From NCBI RefSeq assembly GCF_004217175.1, contig NZ_SHKI01000006.1, positions 248,001 to 312,000 of the forward strand: a DNA stretch of 64,000 bases. The letters are read 5' to 3'. The number at the start of each line of letters is the position of its first letter. Within the stretch, counting starts at the first letter, position 1. Source of the stretch: Leucobacter luti (GTDB lineage Bacteria; Actinomycetota; Actinomycetes; Actinomycetales; Microbacteriaceae). This document shows positions 15,933-24,475 of the stretch, one piece after another. Made by a program: the position numbers and the translations under genes. The notes below the pieces were generated by a model. It had not been told where the DNA came from. It searched no databases and was given only the letters and a program-made list of their open reading frames with translations.

Positions 15933-17114
15933 TTAGCCCTTCACCGTGGCCCAGGCGTTCGTCCAGTCCTGGTAGTTCGTGCACTGCACGTCGCTCCGGC
16001 CGTCGAGGCACTGGTCGATCGGGGTGGTCCAGAACCACACCTGCTTGAAGTAGTCCTCGTCGGTGGCGTTGAAGTAGTCGCAGTGGGCCTGCGCCTCATC
16101 GCTGGTCTCGCAGAACGCGGCGTTTGCGGGCGCCATGCCAAAGTTCATCGCGATCTGGCCGTTGACGTCGGGCGCGCTCGTGTAATCCATCCACGCGTAC
16201 GCGCAGTTGGGGTTCTTCGAGTCGGCCGCGAGCATCCACGCGTCAGACCAGCCGGTCGAGCCCTCCTCGGGGAGCACGCTCTTGAACTTCTCGTCCTGCG
16301 TGGCCTTGCGCAGCACCTCCCAGGAGGTGCCCACGACCGAGTTGCCGCCGGTGAACGAGGTGACGTTCGTCGCGGGCGACCAGTACTCGGACACCATCGC
16401 GTTCTGCTGCTTGAGCAGGTCGGTGGCCGCCTGCAGCTGCGTCTCGTCGAGCGCGTACGGGTTCGTGATTCCGAGGTCGGGCTCGTGCTCCATCAGGTAG
16501 ATGGCCGCGTCGGCGATGTAGATGGGGCTGTCGTACGCGGCGATCTTGCCGGCGTAGGGGCTGTCCTTCTCCCACACGACGTCCCAGCTGGTCGGCTCCT
16601 CGGTGACCACGGAGGAGTCGTACTGCAGGATGTTTGCGCCGCGGCCGATCGGGATCCCGTAGACGTTGCCGTTGAGCGTGTCGTACAGCTGCCCCTTCAT
16701 CCCCTCGACGATGTCGTCGCCGAAGTTGGGGATCAGCTCGGTGTTCAGTGGCTGCACGCCGCCATCGACGATGAGGCGGAGGCTCGCGTCGCCGGAGGCG
16801 GAGACGAGATCGTACTCGCCGGTGCGCATGAGCTGCACCATCTCGTCGCTGGTCGCGGCGACCTTGCGGTTGACGGTGCAGCCGGTGGCCTCCTCGAACG
16901 GCTTGGCCCAGGCGTCCTCAACGAAGCCTGACCAGGCAACGATGTTGACCTCGTCCTCGGTGTCGCCGAGCTGCTCCATCATCGGCACGTCGGGGACGTC
17001 GATCTTGATTTCGCCGGGGGCAGCTGCGTCGCCGCCGCTGGAGGAGGCGCAGCCCGAGAGGGCGAGGCCGACCGCCGCCACCAGGGCAGCGGGTGCGAGT
17101 AGTTTCTTGTGCAT
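15933..17114 (-). CDS. Polyamine-type ABC transporter binding lipoprotein (PotD-like), system 1
   Basis: A 393-residue lipoprotein. Start ATG 17114 with AAAGGAG at 6 bases. The signal is MHKKLLAPAALVAAVGLALSGC with the lipobox LSGC, Cys at about residue 22. The body follows the extracellular solute-binding family that includes PotD/PotF: VNIVAWSGFVEDAW near the N-terminus, ATGCTVNRKVAATSDEMVQLM, then YDLVSASGD. Several Cys are present in the C-terminal half (NPNCAYAW, AFCETS, HCDYF, QCLDG, VQCTN), an unusual number that could form disulfides outside the cell. It would capture a polyamine or similar amine. It follows the ATPase gene by 58 bases. Confidence 0.9.
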   Translation of the reverse strand: MHKKLLAPAALVAAVGLALSGCASSSGGDAAAPGEIKIDVPDVPMMEQLGDTEDEVNIVAWSGFVEDAWAKPFEEATGCTVNRKVAATSDEMVQLMRTGEYDLVSASGDASLRLIVDGGVQPLNTELIPNFGDDIVEGMKGQLYDTLNGNVYGIPIGRGANILQYDSSVVTEEPTSWDVVWEKDSPYAGKIAAYDSPIYIADAAIYLMEHEPDLGITNPYALDETQLQAATDLLKQQNAMVSEYWSPATNVTSFTGGNSVVGTSWEVLRKATQDEKFKSVLPEEGSTGWSDAWMLAADSKNPNCAYAWMDYTSAPDVNGQIAMNFGMAPANAAFCETSDEAQAHCDYFNATDEDYFKQVWFWTTPIDQCLDGRSDVQCTNYQDWTNAWATVKG

Positions 17115-17172
17115 CGGAACTCCTTTGTCGAGCAGTGGGTGGGTCGTGCGTGGCGGGGTGATCCCGCCGGGT

Positions 17173-18255
17173 CTATGCGGCAGCCGCTGCCGCGGCCGGG
17201 AGGCTCGGGACCGCGACGGCGTGCGCGCGCGCAAAGCGCAGGCTGACGGCGTCGCCGCGGCGAACGGACGGGCTGTCGCTCGGCAGCTCGGTGTTCTGGC
17301 GCTCTGAGATGAAGCGGAGCCCGCTCTCGGTTTCGACGAGGTAGCGGGTGTGCGCGCCGGCGTACACCGTCTCAACGACCGTGCCAGGCACCGCGATCGC
17401 GTCGGCGCTCAGCGGCGCCGTGGGGTCGACGAGTTCAACGCGCTCGGGGCGCACGCTGTGCGCGCCTGACTCGCCGAGGATCCGCTCGGCGTGTGCGCCG
17501 CTGAGGAAGTTGGTGACGCCGAGGAAGCGGGCGACGAACTCGGTCTGCGGGAACTCGTACACCTCGCGTGGACTGCCGACCTGCTCGATCTTGCCGCCGT
17601 TGAACACCGCGACGCGATCGGAGAGGGTCAGCGCCTCCTCCTGATCGTGGGTCACAAACACGAAGGTGATGCCGACCTCGCGCTGGATCTGCTTGAGCTC
17701 GAACTGCATCTGTTCGCGGAGCTGCTTGTCGAGCGCACCGAGCGGCTCGTCGAGGAGCAGCACCTGCGGGCGCAGGATCAGGGCGCGGGCGAGTGCGATC
17801 CGCTGCCGCTGCCCGCCCGAGAGCTGCGAGGGACGCCGGGTGCCGAGGTGCGCGAGCTGCACCTGTTCGAGTGCCGCGGCGACGCGCGCGGCCCGCTCCG
17901 CCTTGCCAATCCCCCGCACCTTGAGCCCGTACGCGACGTTCTCGGCGATCGTGAGGTGCGGAAAGAGCGCGTAGTCCTGGAACACCGTGTTGACCTCGCG
18001 GTCGAAGGGGGCCGACTTGGTGACGTCGGCACCGTGCAGCAGGATCTTGCCCGCCGTGGGCTCCTCGAACCCGGCGATCATGCGCAGCACGGTGGTCTTG
18101 CCCGAGCCCGAGGGGCCGAGCATCGAGAAGAACTCGCCGGCGCGGATGTCGATGTCGAGGTCGTTGACCGCGACCAGCTCGCCGAACTGCTTGCGCACGC
18201 CCTGCACGGACACCGCGATGTCTGTGTCTGCTGAGTGTGGGGTGGGGTGGGGCAT
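17173..18255 (-). CDS. Polyamine-type ABC transporter ATPase (PotA-like), system 1
   Basis: A 360-residue ATPase. Walker A is GPSGSGKTT, the signature motif LSGGQRQRIALARAL, Walker B VLLLDEP, and the switch His is in FVTHDQEEA. The C-terminal third (about 240-350) is a TOBE-type regulatory domain, as in PotA/UgpC. First gene of the leftward operon; start ATG 18255 has GAGGAG 9 bases upstream. The C-terminal tail is an alanine run. It faces the GntR regulator gene across about 200 bases. Confidence 0.92.
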   Translation of the reverse strand: MPHPTPHSADTDIAVSVQGVRKQFGELVAVNDLDIDIRAGEFFSMLGPSGSGKTTVLRMIAGFEEPTAGKILLHGADVTKSAPFDREVNTVFQDYALFPHLTIAENVAYGLKVRGIGKAERAARVAAALEQVQLAHLGTRRPSQLSGGQRQRIALARALILRPQVLLLDEPLGALDKQLREQMQFELKQIQREVGITFVFVTHDQEEALTLSDRVAVFNGGKIEQVGSPREVYEFPQTEFVARFLGVTNFLSGAHAERILGESGAHSVRPERVELVDPTAPLSADAIAVPGTVVETVYAGAHTRYLVETESGLRFISERQNTELPSDSPSVRRGDAVSLRFARAHAVAVPSLPAAAAAAA

Positions 18256-18296
18256 GGTGCGCTGCTCCTCAACGTCGTTGTCGAACCAATGTCAAG

Positions 18297-18314
18297 AACC
18301 ATAACATATGGGTT
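18297..18314. promoter_or_regulatory. AT-rich near-palindrome in the PotA/GntR divergent region
   Basis: AACCATAACATATGGGTT contains the perfect arms CCATA-ACA-TATGG. It stands in an AT-rich island (18288-18330) in otherwise very GC-rich sequence, 42 bases upstream of the ATPase start. On the minus strand TTGACA is at 18289-18294 region. Likely operator and promoter zone for the GntR regulator. Confidence 0.5.
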
Positions 18315-18458
18315 TATAGGTTTAAGTTTCGTCGGGATTTCGAAGATCACGATTCGATGACGGTGCGGCTCAGGGGATCCCCACTCCGCACGTGGCAGAC
18401 TCGACGCAGATCCCGACACAGATCCGACACGGGTCTCGACGCCGAACGGAGGGGGCAC

Positions 18459-19265
18459 GTGAGCGGAACGCCTGTGCACTCGCCGCCGAGCCGGCTGCGT
18501 ATCGCCGCGTTCGCGCCGATCGGCGAGGAGGGGCGCACCGAACTGGTCGAGTCCCGGATCGTGCAGGCGATATCGGTGGGGGCGTTCACCGAGGGGGAGC
18601 GGCTCCCGAGCGAAACCGAGCTCTCGACCCTGCTCGGCGTGGCCGTCGTGACCGTGCGCGAAGCGCTGGGCGGGCTGCGGCACCGCGGGCTCATCGAGAC
18701 GCGGCGCGGGCGCAACGGCGGCAGCTTTGTGCGGCCCAGCCACGGCGCGGTCGAGGAGGTGAACGCCCAGGCGCTCATGGCCATGCCGCGCGTGGCGCTC
18801 GCAGACCTCGGCGTGCACTACGAGGCAATCTCCGCGGCATGCGCGGAGTATGCCTGCCAGCGCGCAACCCCAGAAGAACTCGAGATCGTGGCCCAGATCC
18901 TCGACGAGGCGCGCGACCTCGAGCGGGCGCCGTGGCGGCGCCGGATCACCGAGGTGCAGCTTGAGCTCGCCGCGCTCAGCCAATCCGTGCGGCTCACGAA
19001 CGAGCACGTGCGCGTGCAGACCGAGTTCACGCCGCTGCTCGCCCTGCAGGATCTCGACCGCTCCGCGCGGCTCGCCACCCACGACGCGCTCGTCGCGCAG
19101 ATCGCCGCGACCCTCGCCGGCGACGTGGCCGGGGCGCGCGCGGCGGTGCGGGAAGTGGTGCGCACGTCGGTGCGCTGGCTGGTCGGCTTCCGCGCGGAGC
19201 TGCTCGCCGCTCCCCAGACCGAGGCCGTTCATGCGACACTGGAGGCTCGCAACCGCGGCAAGTGA
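18459..19265 (+). CDS. GntR/FadR-family transcriptional regulator
   Basis: A 268-residue regulator. GTG 18459 follows GGAGGGGGCAC; the longer frame upstream crosses the promoter region and is rejected. The winged helix is at about residues 25-95 (VQAISVGAFTEGERLPSETELSTLLGVAVVTVREALGGLRHRGLIETRRGRNGGSFV). The C-terminal all-helical FCD-type effector domain follows (about 110-245). Members bind small acids or amines and repress nearby transport operons; here the divergent PotABCD system 1 is the obvious target. The next gene, a Cache-domain protein 33 bases downstream, is probably co-transcribed and may act with it. Confidence 0.88.
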   Translation: MSGTPVHSPPSRLRIAAFAPIGEEGRTELVESRIVQAISVGAFTEGERLPSETELSTLLGVAVVTVREALGGLRHRGLIETRRGRNGGSFVRPSHGAVEEVNAQALMAMPRVALADLGVHYEAISAACAEYACQRATPEELEIVAQILDEARDLERAPWRRRITEVQLELAALSQSVRLTNEHVRVQTEFTPLLALQDLDRSARLATHDALVAQIAATLAGDVAGARAAVREVVRTSVRWLVGFRAELLAAPQTEAVHATLEARNRGK

Positions 19266-19298
19266 CCCGGAGGCGACCTCAGTGGGGAGGGGAGAACC

Positions 19299-19979
19299 GT
19301 GGCGCACCAGCTCGACCTGGATCTCGACCGCGCGCTCGCGCGGGCGGAAACGTTCTTCGATGGCGTGTTTGCCCCGCTGGAGGCGTGGCTGCCGCTGCTG
19401 CGCCAGCGGCTCACGGGCGCGCTTGCCGACGGGCCGGTGACCGGCGCGCAGCTCGCCGCGCTCGTGGAGGCGGACGCGCACGCGGTGCTCGACACCCACG
19501 ATCGACCGCTGTACGGCGCGGGATACTGCGCGAGCGACGAGATCGTCTCCGAGGGGAACCCGCTCGCCTGGTGGCAGGGCGCTGAGCGGAGCCTGCTCGC
19601 GTCATCGGCGTTCGGCCCCGGGCAGGCGGCCATCGACCTGGTGCGGCTGGAGTGGTACCGGGTGCCCGAGGCCACCGGGGAGCGCCACGTCGCCGGCCCG
19701 TTCGTCGACTACCTCTGCTCCAATGAGATCACGGTCACCTCAGCGCTCCCGGTCGCGCTCGGAGCCGACTTTGTGGGGGTTATCTGCGCCGATGTGCTCG
19801 TCTCGTCGCTCGAGCGAGCACTCCTGCCGGATCTCGCTGGCGGGGTGACCCTCGTCAACGCAAACGGTCGGGTGATCGTGTCGAGCGACCCGGAGTGGGA
19901 GACGGGGGACCGGCACGCGGACACCACCGCCCGGGCGGCGCGCTCAGCGCGATACCCGCTCGCGGTCGTCGCAGGCTGA
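19299..19979 (+). CDS. Cache-domain-like protein without membrane anchor
   Basis: A 226-residue protein starting at GTG 19299, after GGGGAGGGGAGAACC. No signal peptide or membrane segment is visible. An N-terminal helical part (about 1-60) is followed by a PDC/Cache-like ligand-sensing region: GAGYCASDEIV, LAWWQG, EWYRVPEATGERHVAGPFVDYLCSNEITVTSALPV, then VGVICADVLVSSLERALLP and the VTLVNANGRVIVSSDP strand pair. Cache domains normally sense ligands outside the cell as parts of receptors. A free, apparently cytoplasmic version next to a GntR regulator and a polyamine-type importer suggests an intracellular ligand sensor. Function inferred only. Confidence 0.75.
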   Translation: MAHQLDLDLDRALARAETFFDGVFAPLEAWLPLLRQRLTGALADGPVTGAQLAALVEADAHAVLDTHDRPLYGAGYCASDEIVSEGNPLAWWQGAERSLLASSAFGPGQAAIDLVRLEWYRVPEATGERHVAGPFVDYLCSNEITVTSALPVALGADFVGVICADVLVSSLERALLPDLAGGVTLVNANGRVIVSSDPEWETGDRHADTTARAARSARYPLAVVAG

Positions 19980-20002
19980 CCGGCCCACGAGCGGTCACCG
20001 CC

Positions 20003-21133
20003 CTAGAGCAGGTGCCCGCCGCCAGTCACCTTCATACGGTTGACCAGATTCTTCACGTCTTGCGCGCGGCGCTTCGAGGTGACGAGCAACACGTCGGCGG
20101 TGTCGACCACGACCACGTCTTCGACGCCGACGAGCGCCACGAGCCGGTTGCTCTCGGAGACCACGATCCCGCTCGACGCATCGGAGAGCACCTGCGCCCC
20201 GTCACCCAGCACGGCGAGGTCGCTGCCGCGGCCCCGCGTGAGCAGGTTCGCCACGGAGGCGAAGTCACCCACGTCGTCCCAGTCGAAGTGGGCGGCAACG
20301 CAGACCATCTTGCCCGCCGCGGCCGCCGGCTCGGCGACCGTGTAGTCGATCGCGATCTTCGGCAGTGACGGCCAGAGTCGCTCGCGCACCGCCGCGCCCT
20401 GCTCGGTGCCCCACGCGGCCGCGATCTCGCGCAGCGCGCGCACCAGCTCCGGCTCGGCAAGCGCCATCTGCTCGAGGAGCACGGTCGCCCGCGCGATGAA
20501 CATACCGGCGTTCCAGAGGTACCCGCCATCGGCGAGGTACTGCTCGGCCTGCGCCGCGTTCGGCTTCTCGACGAACTCCGTCACCTCGTACACGTCGAAG
20601 GGGGCGAGGTCTCCGCGTGCGGCGCCGCAGGAGATGTACCCGAACCCGGTCGCCGGGTGCGACGGGTGGATCCCGATCGTGGCGATGTAGCCCTGATCCG
20701 CGGCCTGCACAGCGGTGGTGACGGCGCGCTGGAAGAGCACGTCCCCGCGAATGACGTGGTCGGCGGCGAACGAGCCGAGGATCGCGTCCGGATCGCGCAG
20801 CTCGAGCAGCGCGGCGGCGAGCCCGATCGCGGCCGACGAGTCCTTGGGTTCGCTCTCCGTGATCAAGTTCTCAGCCAAGAGCTCCGGGAGCTGCGCAGCG
20901 ACGGATTTGCGGTGCGAATTGCCCGTGACCACCATGACGCGCTCGGCGGGTGCGATCGGGGCGAGCCGGTCCCAAGTGGCGCGCAGCAGCGAGTCGCCCG
21001 AGCCGGTGAGGTCGAGGAGGAACTTGGGGGCGTTGGCGCGCGAGAGCGGCCAGAGCCGGGACCCGACCCCGCCAGCGGGGATCACGCAGGTGAGCCGGTC
21101 GATGGCTGAGGGGGGCACGGAGGCGTCGGTCAT
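20003..21133 (-). CDS. manC: Mannose-1-phosphate guanylyltransferase
   Basis: A 376-residue nucleotidyltransferase making GDP-mannose from mannose 1-phosphate and GTP. The start at ATG 21133 removes a 168-residue antisense extension. The pyrophosphorylase signature is PAGGVGSRLWPLSR (residues 19-32) with KFLLDLTG after it; further blocks are SFAADHVI, TGFGYIS, VTEFVEKP, LWNAGMFIAR and FDWDDVGDF, all standard in ManC/GMP. It lacks the C-terminal isomerase domain of bifunctional enzymes. The product feeds mannosylated lipids and glycans. It is isolated: convergent with the Cache gene, and separated from the dehydrogenase gene by a terminator. A phosphohexomutase that could supply mannose 1-phosphate is at 37964-39769. 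Confidence 0.95.
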   Translation of the reverse strand: MTDASVPPSAIDRLTCVIPAGGVGSRLWPLSRANAPKFLLDLTGSGDSLLRATWDRLAPIAPAERVMVVTGNSHRKSVAAQLPELLAENLITESEPKDSSAAIGLAAALLELRDPDAILGSFAADHVIRGDVLFQRAVTTAVQAADQGYIATIGIHPSHPATGFGYISCGAARGDLAPFDVYEVTEFVEKPNAAQAEQYLADGGYLWNAGMFIARATVLLEQMALAEPELVRALREIAAAWGTEQGAAVRERLWPSLPKIAIDYTVAEPAAAAGKMVCVAAHFDWDDVGDFASVANLLTRGRGSDLAVLGDGAQVLSDASSGIVVSESNRLVALVGVEDVVVVDTADVLLVTSKRRAQDVKNLVNRMKVTGGGHLL

Positions 21134-21167
21134 GAGTTCAAGGTTACCCGGGGCGGCTGGAGAGTGT

Positions 21168-21198
21168 CCGGCGGGCGGCCGCGTGCGCCGCCCGCCGG
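21168..21198. terminator. 12-bp hairpin after the aldehyde dehydrogenase gene
   Basis: CCGGCGGGCGGC (21168-21179) pairs exactly with 21187-21198, 7-base loop. On the minus strand it begins 6 bases after the dehydrogenase stop codon and would insulate manC. Confidence 0.7.
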
Positions 21199-21203
21199 GG
21201 ACC

Positions 21204-22709
21204 TCACGGGCGGGGCGCTCCCCAGTGCAGCGACTCGCCGGCGCGACTGCGCTCCTGACGCACTCCCAGGGGGTTCGCGTCGGTGAGCTCTGCCGGCAAC
21301 AGCGCCTGTGGGGCATTCTGGAATGCGACGGGGCGCAGGAAGCGGGAGATGGCGGCGGACCCCACCGAGGTGCTGGTGTCGTTCGTCGTTGCCGGCCACG
21401 GCCCGCCGTGCTGCTGCGCGGGGGAGACCGCGACGCCGGTGGGCCACTCGTCGAAGATGACGCGGCCGGCGCGCTGCGCGAGCACCTCGGCCAGACGTGC
21501 GAGCTCGGGCCCGGGCGCCGCGCGCTCGGTCGCGGAGATGTGCACCGTGCCGGTGAGGCTGCCCTCAAAGAGCTCGTCGAGTACCGCTGCGGGGTCGGCC
21601 GCCGGCGGGAGCTCCGCGAGCACCGACAGCGGGCCAAAGGTCTCGTCGGCGAGCAGTTGGCGGTGCGCCAGGACGGTGGCGAGGCTGGCGCTCACGATGG
21701 TGGGGGTGACCCAGCCGGTGCCGTCGTTCTCGATCCGAATGCTGCCCTCGATAATCGGGGTGACGCCCGGCAGCGTGAGGAGTGCCGCGCGGCGCTCCCG
21801 GTACGACTCGGTGATGCGTGCTCCGAGCAGGCGGTGCTCGGGCACGCGCGGAAGGCGCGAGAGCGCCGCCGCGATGGGGCCGGGGGTGGCGGTGAGGAGC
21901 ACGCCGGGTTTGGTGCAGAGCTGACCCGCCGATCCGGCCACGCTCGCGAGGTAGCCGCTCGCCAGCTCGGGCGCGCGCTCGGCCACAGCGGCTGCCGTGA
22001 CGACGACCGGGTTGACGCTCCCGAGCTCGCCGAAGAACGGGATCGGGGCGGGGCGCGCTGCCGCGAGATCGGCGAGCGCGCGGCCTCCGGCGGTGGACCC
22101 GGTGAACGACCCGGCCCGCACCCGCGCGTCCGTGAGCGCGACGACTCCCGCATCGTGGCCGTGGACCACCTGGAGCGTGCCGGCGGGGAAGCCGAGTTCC
22201 GCGATGACGCGCTGCGCCACCGCGCCAGTCGCGTCCGACAGGAGCGGGTGCCCCGAGTGGGCCTTCACGATCACGGGGCAGCCGGCCGCGAGGATCGAGG
22301 CGGTGTCGCCGCCGAGTACCGAGAACGCGAACGGGAAGTTTGACGCGGCGAAGTTGAGGACGGGGCCGACCGGTCGGTGCGAGCGCCGCAGATCCGGGCG
22401 GTGGCCGAGCGCGAACGCCGGGTCTGCCTCGTCGATTCGGGCTCCGAGGGCGCCCCCGGTGAGCACGGTTTCGGCGAAGAGCCGGAGCTGTACCGCGGTG
22501 CGCGCAACCTCCCCGGTGAGGCGCGCCTCGCCGAGGCCGGTCTCGTCGGCCGCGATCGCGGTGAGTTCGGCGCCCGCATCGCTCAGCCCGTCGGCGAGCG
22601 CGATGAGCAGCTGTGCGCGCGCCCGCGGCGTCGCCGCGGCGAGCGTCGGGGCGGCGGCTGCCGCGGCGGCGAGCACCGCGTCGAGTGCGGGGGGCGACGT
22701 GGCGCTCAT
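21204..22709 (-). CDS. Aldehyde dehydrogenase (NADP+), 2-oxoglutarate-semialdehyde dehydrogenase type
   Basis: A 501-residue ALDH-superfamily enzyme. ATG 22709 overlaps the RidA stop by four bases, and the 215-residue upstream extension is a shadow. Catalytic residues: Asn123 in NFAASNFPF, Lys149 in VIVKAHSGHP, Glu228 in FFGELGSVNP and Cys265 in AGQLCTKPG. The FxEL/MxSVNP block and VKAHxxHP are typical of the sugar-acid/galactarate-linked 2,5-dioxopentanoate dehydrogenases, which oxidise 2-oxoglutarate semialdehyde to 2-oxoglutarate. A KDG-dehydratase-like enzyme (29170-30099) that would make this semialdehyde lies in the same region and shares a regulator site. Substrate otherwise inferred. 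Confidence 0.88.
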   Translation of the reverse strand: MSATSPPALDAVLAAAAAAAPTLAAATPRARAQLLIALADGLSDAGAELTAIAADETGLGEARLTGEVARTAVQLRLFAETVLTGGALGARIDEADPAFALGHRPDLRRSHRPVGPVLNFAASNFPFAFSVLGGDTASILAAGCPVIVKAHSGHPLLSDATGAVAQRVIAELGFPAGTLQVVHGHDAGVVALTDARVRAGSFTGSTAGGRALADLAAARPAPIPFFGELGSVNPVVVTAAAVAERAPELASGYLASVAGSAGQLCTKPGVLLTATPGPIAAALSRLPRVPEHRLLGARITESYRERRAALLTLPGVTPIIEGSIRIENDGTGWVTPTIVSASLATVLAHRQLLADETFGPLSVLAELPPAADPAAVLDELFEGSLTGTVHISATERAAPGPELARLAEVLAQRAGRVIFDEWPTGVAVSPAQQHGGPWPATTNDTSTSVGSAAISRFLRPVAFQNAPQALLPAELTDANPLGVRQERSRAGESLHWGAPRP

Positions 22710-23212
22710 GCGGCGTTCTCCTCGGGAGTGAGCGCGACGACCAGGTCGAGCTCGACGGTTGCGTTCTTCGGGAGCTGCGGCAGGCCCAGCGCGGTGCGGG
22801 CGTGTTGCCCGGCCGTGCCGAACACGTTCCGGAGGAGGCGAGAGGCGCCCTCCGCCACCGCTGGGGGATCGCTGAACTCCGGCACGCTCGCGACGTACAC
22901 GCTGAGCTTCAACACTCGCGCGACGCGGTGGAGCCCGAATTCGCGGTCGAGCGCCGCGAGGGCTCCGAGCGCCGCGAGCTCGGCCGCAGCCACCCCGCGG
23001 TCGAGGTCGGCCGCCGCCGCAACCGGTCCGGTGAACGCCACGGCGCCGTCCCGTTTTGGAATCTGCCCGGAGACGAACGCGATCTGCCCCCACGAGGCCA
23101 CCGGGCTGTACGAGTACTGCGCGGGAGGCTGCTGGGGGAGGGTGAGCCCGAGCTGAGCCAGGCGCTCGTGTGCTGCGTGGCGCGGGCGGGGCGGTTGCGG
23201 TGGTGCGATCAT
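22706..23212 (-). CDS. RidA/YjgF-family protein
   Basis: A 168-residue member of the Rid family, longer than the classical 130-residue RidA because of an N-terminal segment of about 35 residues. Start ATG 23212 with AAAGG 9 bases upstream. Core blocks are YSPVASWGQIAFVSGQIPK, GVAAAELAALGALAALDREFG, VARVLKLSVYVAS and the conserved RTALGLPQLPKNATVELDLVVAL with the reactive Arg. RidA proteins deaminate reactive enamine/imine intermediates formed by PLP or flavin enzymes. ATGA overlap with the aldehyde dehydrogenase gene shows one transcript and suggests a nitrogen-containing substrate upstream in the pathway. Confidence 0.88.
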   Translation of the reverse strand: MIAPPQPPRPRHAAHERLAQLGLTLPQQPPAQYSYSPVASWGQIAFVSGQIPKRDGAVAFTGPVAAAADLDRGVAAAELAALGALAALDREFGLHRVARVLKLSVYVASVPEFSDPPAVAEGASRLLRNVFGTAGQHARTALGLPQLPKNATVELDLVVALTPEENAA

Positions 23213-23557
23213 CTCGACGGGACCTTTCTGGGGCGGGAGCGTGCGACGCTCGTTCCTGCCCACAGTGAACGCCGGTGGCGGTCCGCTGTCCAGTATTGAT
23301 TCGGTGTCGAATGATGCTTCTGCGGCATCGTCGTCGGTGCGCGCCAGGCCCCATATGGTCGATACCTTGAGGGACTCAACAGATGCCTAAAGGGTGTTAG
23401 ACAGGTATCTTTTCCGGCTCCAATACTGATGAGCATGCTTCGCTACCTCACCGCCGAGGTCTCGCCGGTGCGGACTGCGTCGCCGTGAATGACACACCCG
23501 TAGAAGACACACGAGTCGCATACGTGCACGCTGATGCATATTGAACTGGGGATTGAC
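23213..23557. promoter_or_regulatory. Divergent promoter region, RidA operon and ABC operon
   Basis: 345 bases between the leftward RidA start and the rightward ABC permease start. No small gene is convincing. The main element is the LysR-type bipartite site at 23361-23409. TTAGAC at 23397-23402 abuts it and can serve as a rightward -35 with a weak -10 near 23420. Confidence 0.5.
23361..23409. promoter_or_regulatory. Candidate LysR site, copy A (ABC/RidA promoter)
   Basis: GATACCT (23361-23367), 35 bases, AGGTATC (23403-23409); the right half is extended as TGTTAGACAGGTAT. The same arrangement with identical 35-base spacing occurs at 29029-29077 next to the LysR gene. Size and two-half architecture fit LysR-type activators that cover about 50 bases with a recognition and an activation half. 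Confidence 0.7.
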
Positions 23558-24424
23558 ATGAACACCGCACCTCCAACATCCGCCGCGGTCCCTGATGCGC
23601 AAAGCATCGCGGCCCCGAGCAGCCTGACTGAGACCCTCGCCGTGGTCTCGCCGCAGAGACGCGCGCTCCCAGAGGGCGTGTCGAAGGCGGTGAAGGCAGT
23701 GGTCGGAATGCTCGGGATCTTCGCGATCTGGGAGCTGATCGTGCGCGTGTTCAATATCCCGAGCTACCTGCTCGTCGGCCCGCTCGCGGCGTTCGAGAAG
23801 CTCGGAGAGCAGCCGGGGTACTTCGCGCACCACGCCTGGGTCACCGTGCAGGAAGCACTTGCCGGATTCGGCCTCGGTGTGGGTCTCGGCATCGTGTGCG
23901 GGGCGGTGCTGTTCTACATTCCGCCCGTGCGGCACTTCCTGTACCCCGCGCTGATCGCGGTGGACACGATCCCGAAGGTTGCGCTTGCGCCCCTCTTCAT
24001 CGTGTGGTTCGGCTTCGGTTTCGAGTCGAAGGTGTTCGTTGCCATGGCCATCGCATTCTTCCCGCTCGTGATCAACACGTTCGACGGGCTCTCCGCCGTT
24101 CCGAACGAGCTCAAGGAACTCGCCCGCATCAACAACGCGAGCGCGTTCATGCGGATGCGCAAAATTGAGTTCTGGTACGCGCTGCCATCGATCTTCTCGG
24201 GAGCGAAGATCTCGATCTCTCTGGCGGTCGGCGGCGCGGTGGTGGGCGAGTTCATCGCCGGCACTGACGGACTCGGGCAGGTGATCCTCCGCGCAAACGC
24301 GCAGAGTGACCTCGCGACGATGTTCGCGGCGTTTATGGTGCTCGCGGCAATCTCGCTCCTGCTGTTCTACCTCATCACCCTGCTCTCGCAGCGGCTTTTG
24401 CCGTGGCGCAACCACGTGAAGTGA
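23558..24424 (+). CDS. ABC transporter permease, SsuC/TauC type
   Basis: A 288-residue permease. ATG 23558 is preferred over 23534 because GGGG lies 7 bases upstream. After a polar N-terminal 45 residues there are about six membrane helices. The ATPase-contact loop ELKELARINNASAFMRMRKIEFWYALPSIFSG (about residues 185-216) matches the nitrate/sulfonate/taurine/pyrimidine-precursor subfamily. First gene of a rightward set: permease, binding lipoprotein, ATPase, M24 peptidase. The order with permease first is a little unusual. Substrate unknown. Confidence 0.9.
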   Translation: MNTAPPTSAAVPDAQSIAAPSSLTETLAVVSPQRRALPEGVSKAVKAVVGMLGIFAIWELIVRVFNIPSYLLVGPLAAFEKLGEQPGYFAHHAWVTVQEALAGFGLGVGLGIVCGAVLFYIPPVRHFLYPALIAVDTIPKVALAPLFIVWFGFGFESKVFVAMAIAFFPLVINTFDGLSAVPNELKELARINNASAFMRMRKIEFWYALPSIFSGAKISISLAVGGAVVGEFIAGTDGLGQVILRANAQSDLATMFAAFMVLAAISLLLFYLITLLSQRLLPWRNHVK

Positions 24425-24475
24425 CGCCCTCGGGCGCAGCAACAGACCACCGTATTTAGAAAGGAAGGCTCGCGA

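Noticed and set aside
22710..23354. N-terminal extension of the aldehyde dehydrogenase frame
   Set aside because: Overlaps RidA in another frame and has shadow-like Arg/Pro/Ala composition; ATG 22709 gives a standard ALDH start coupled to RidA.
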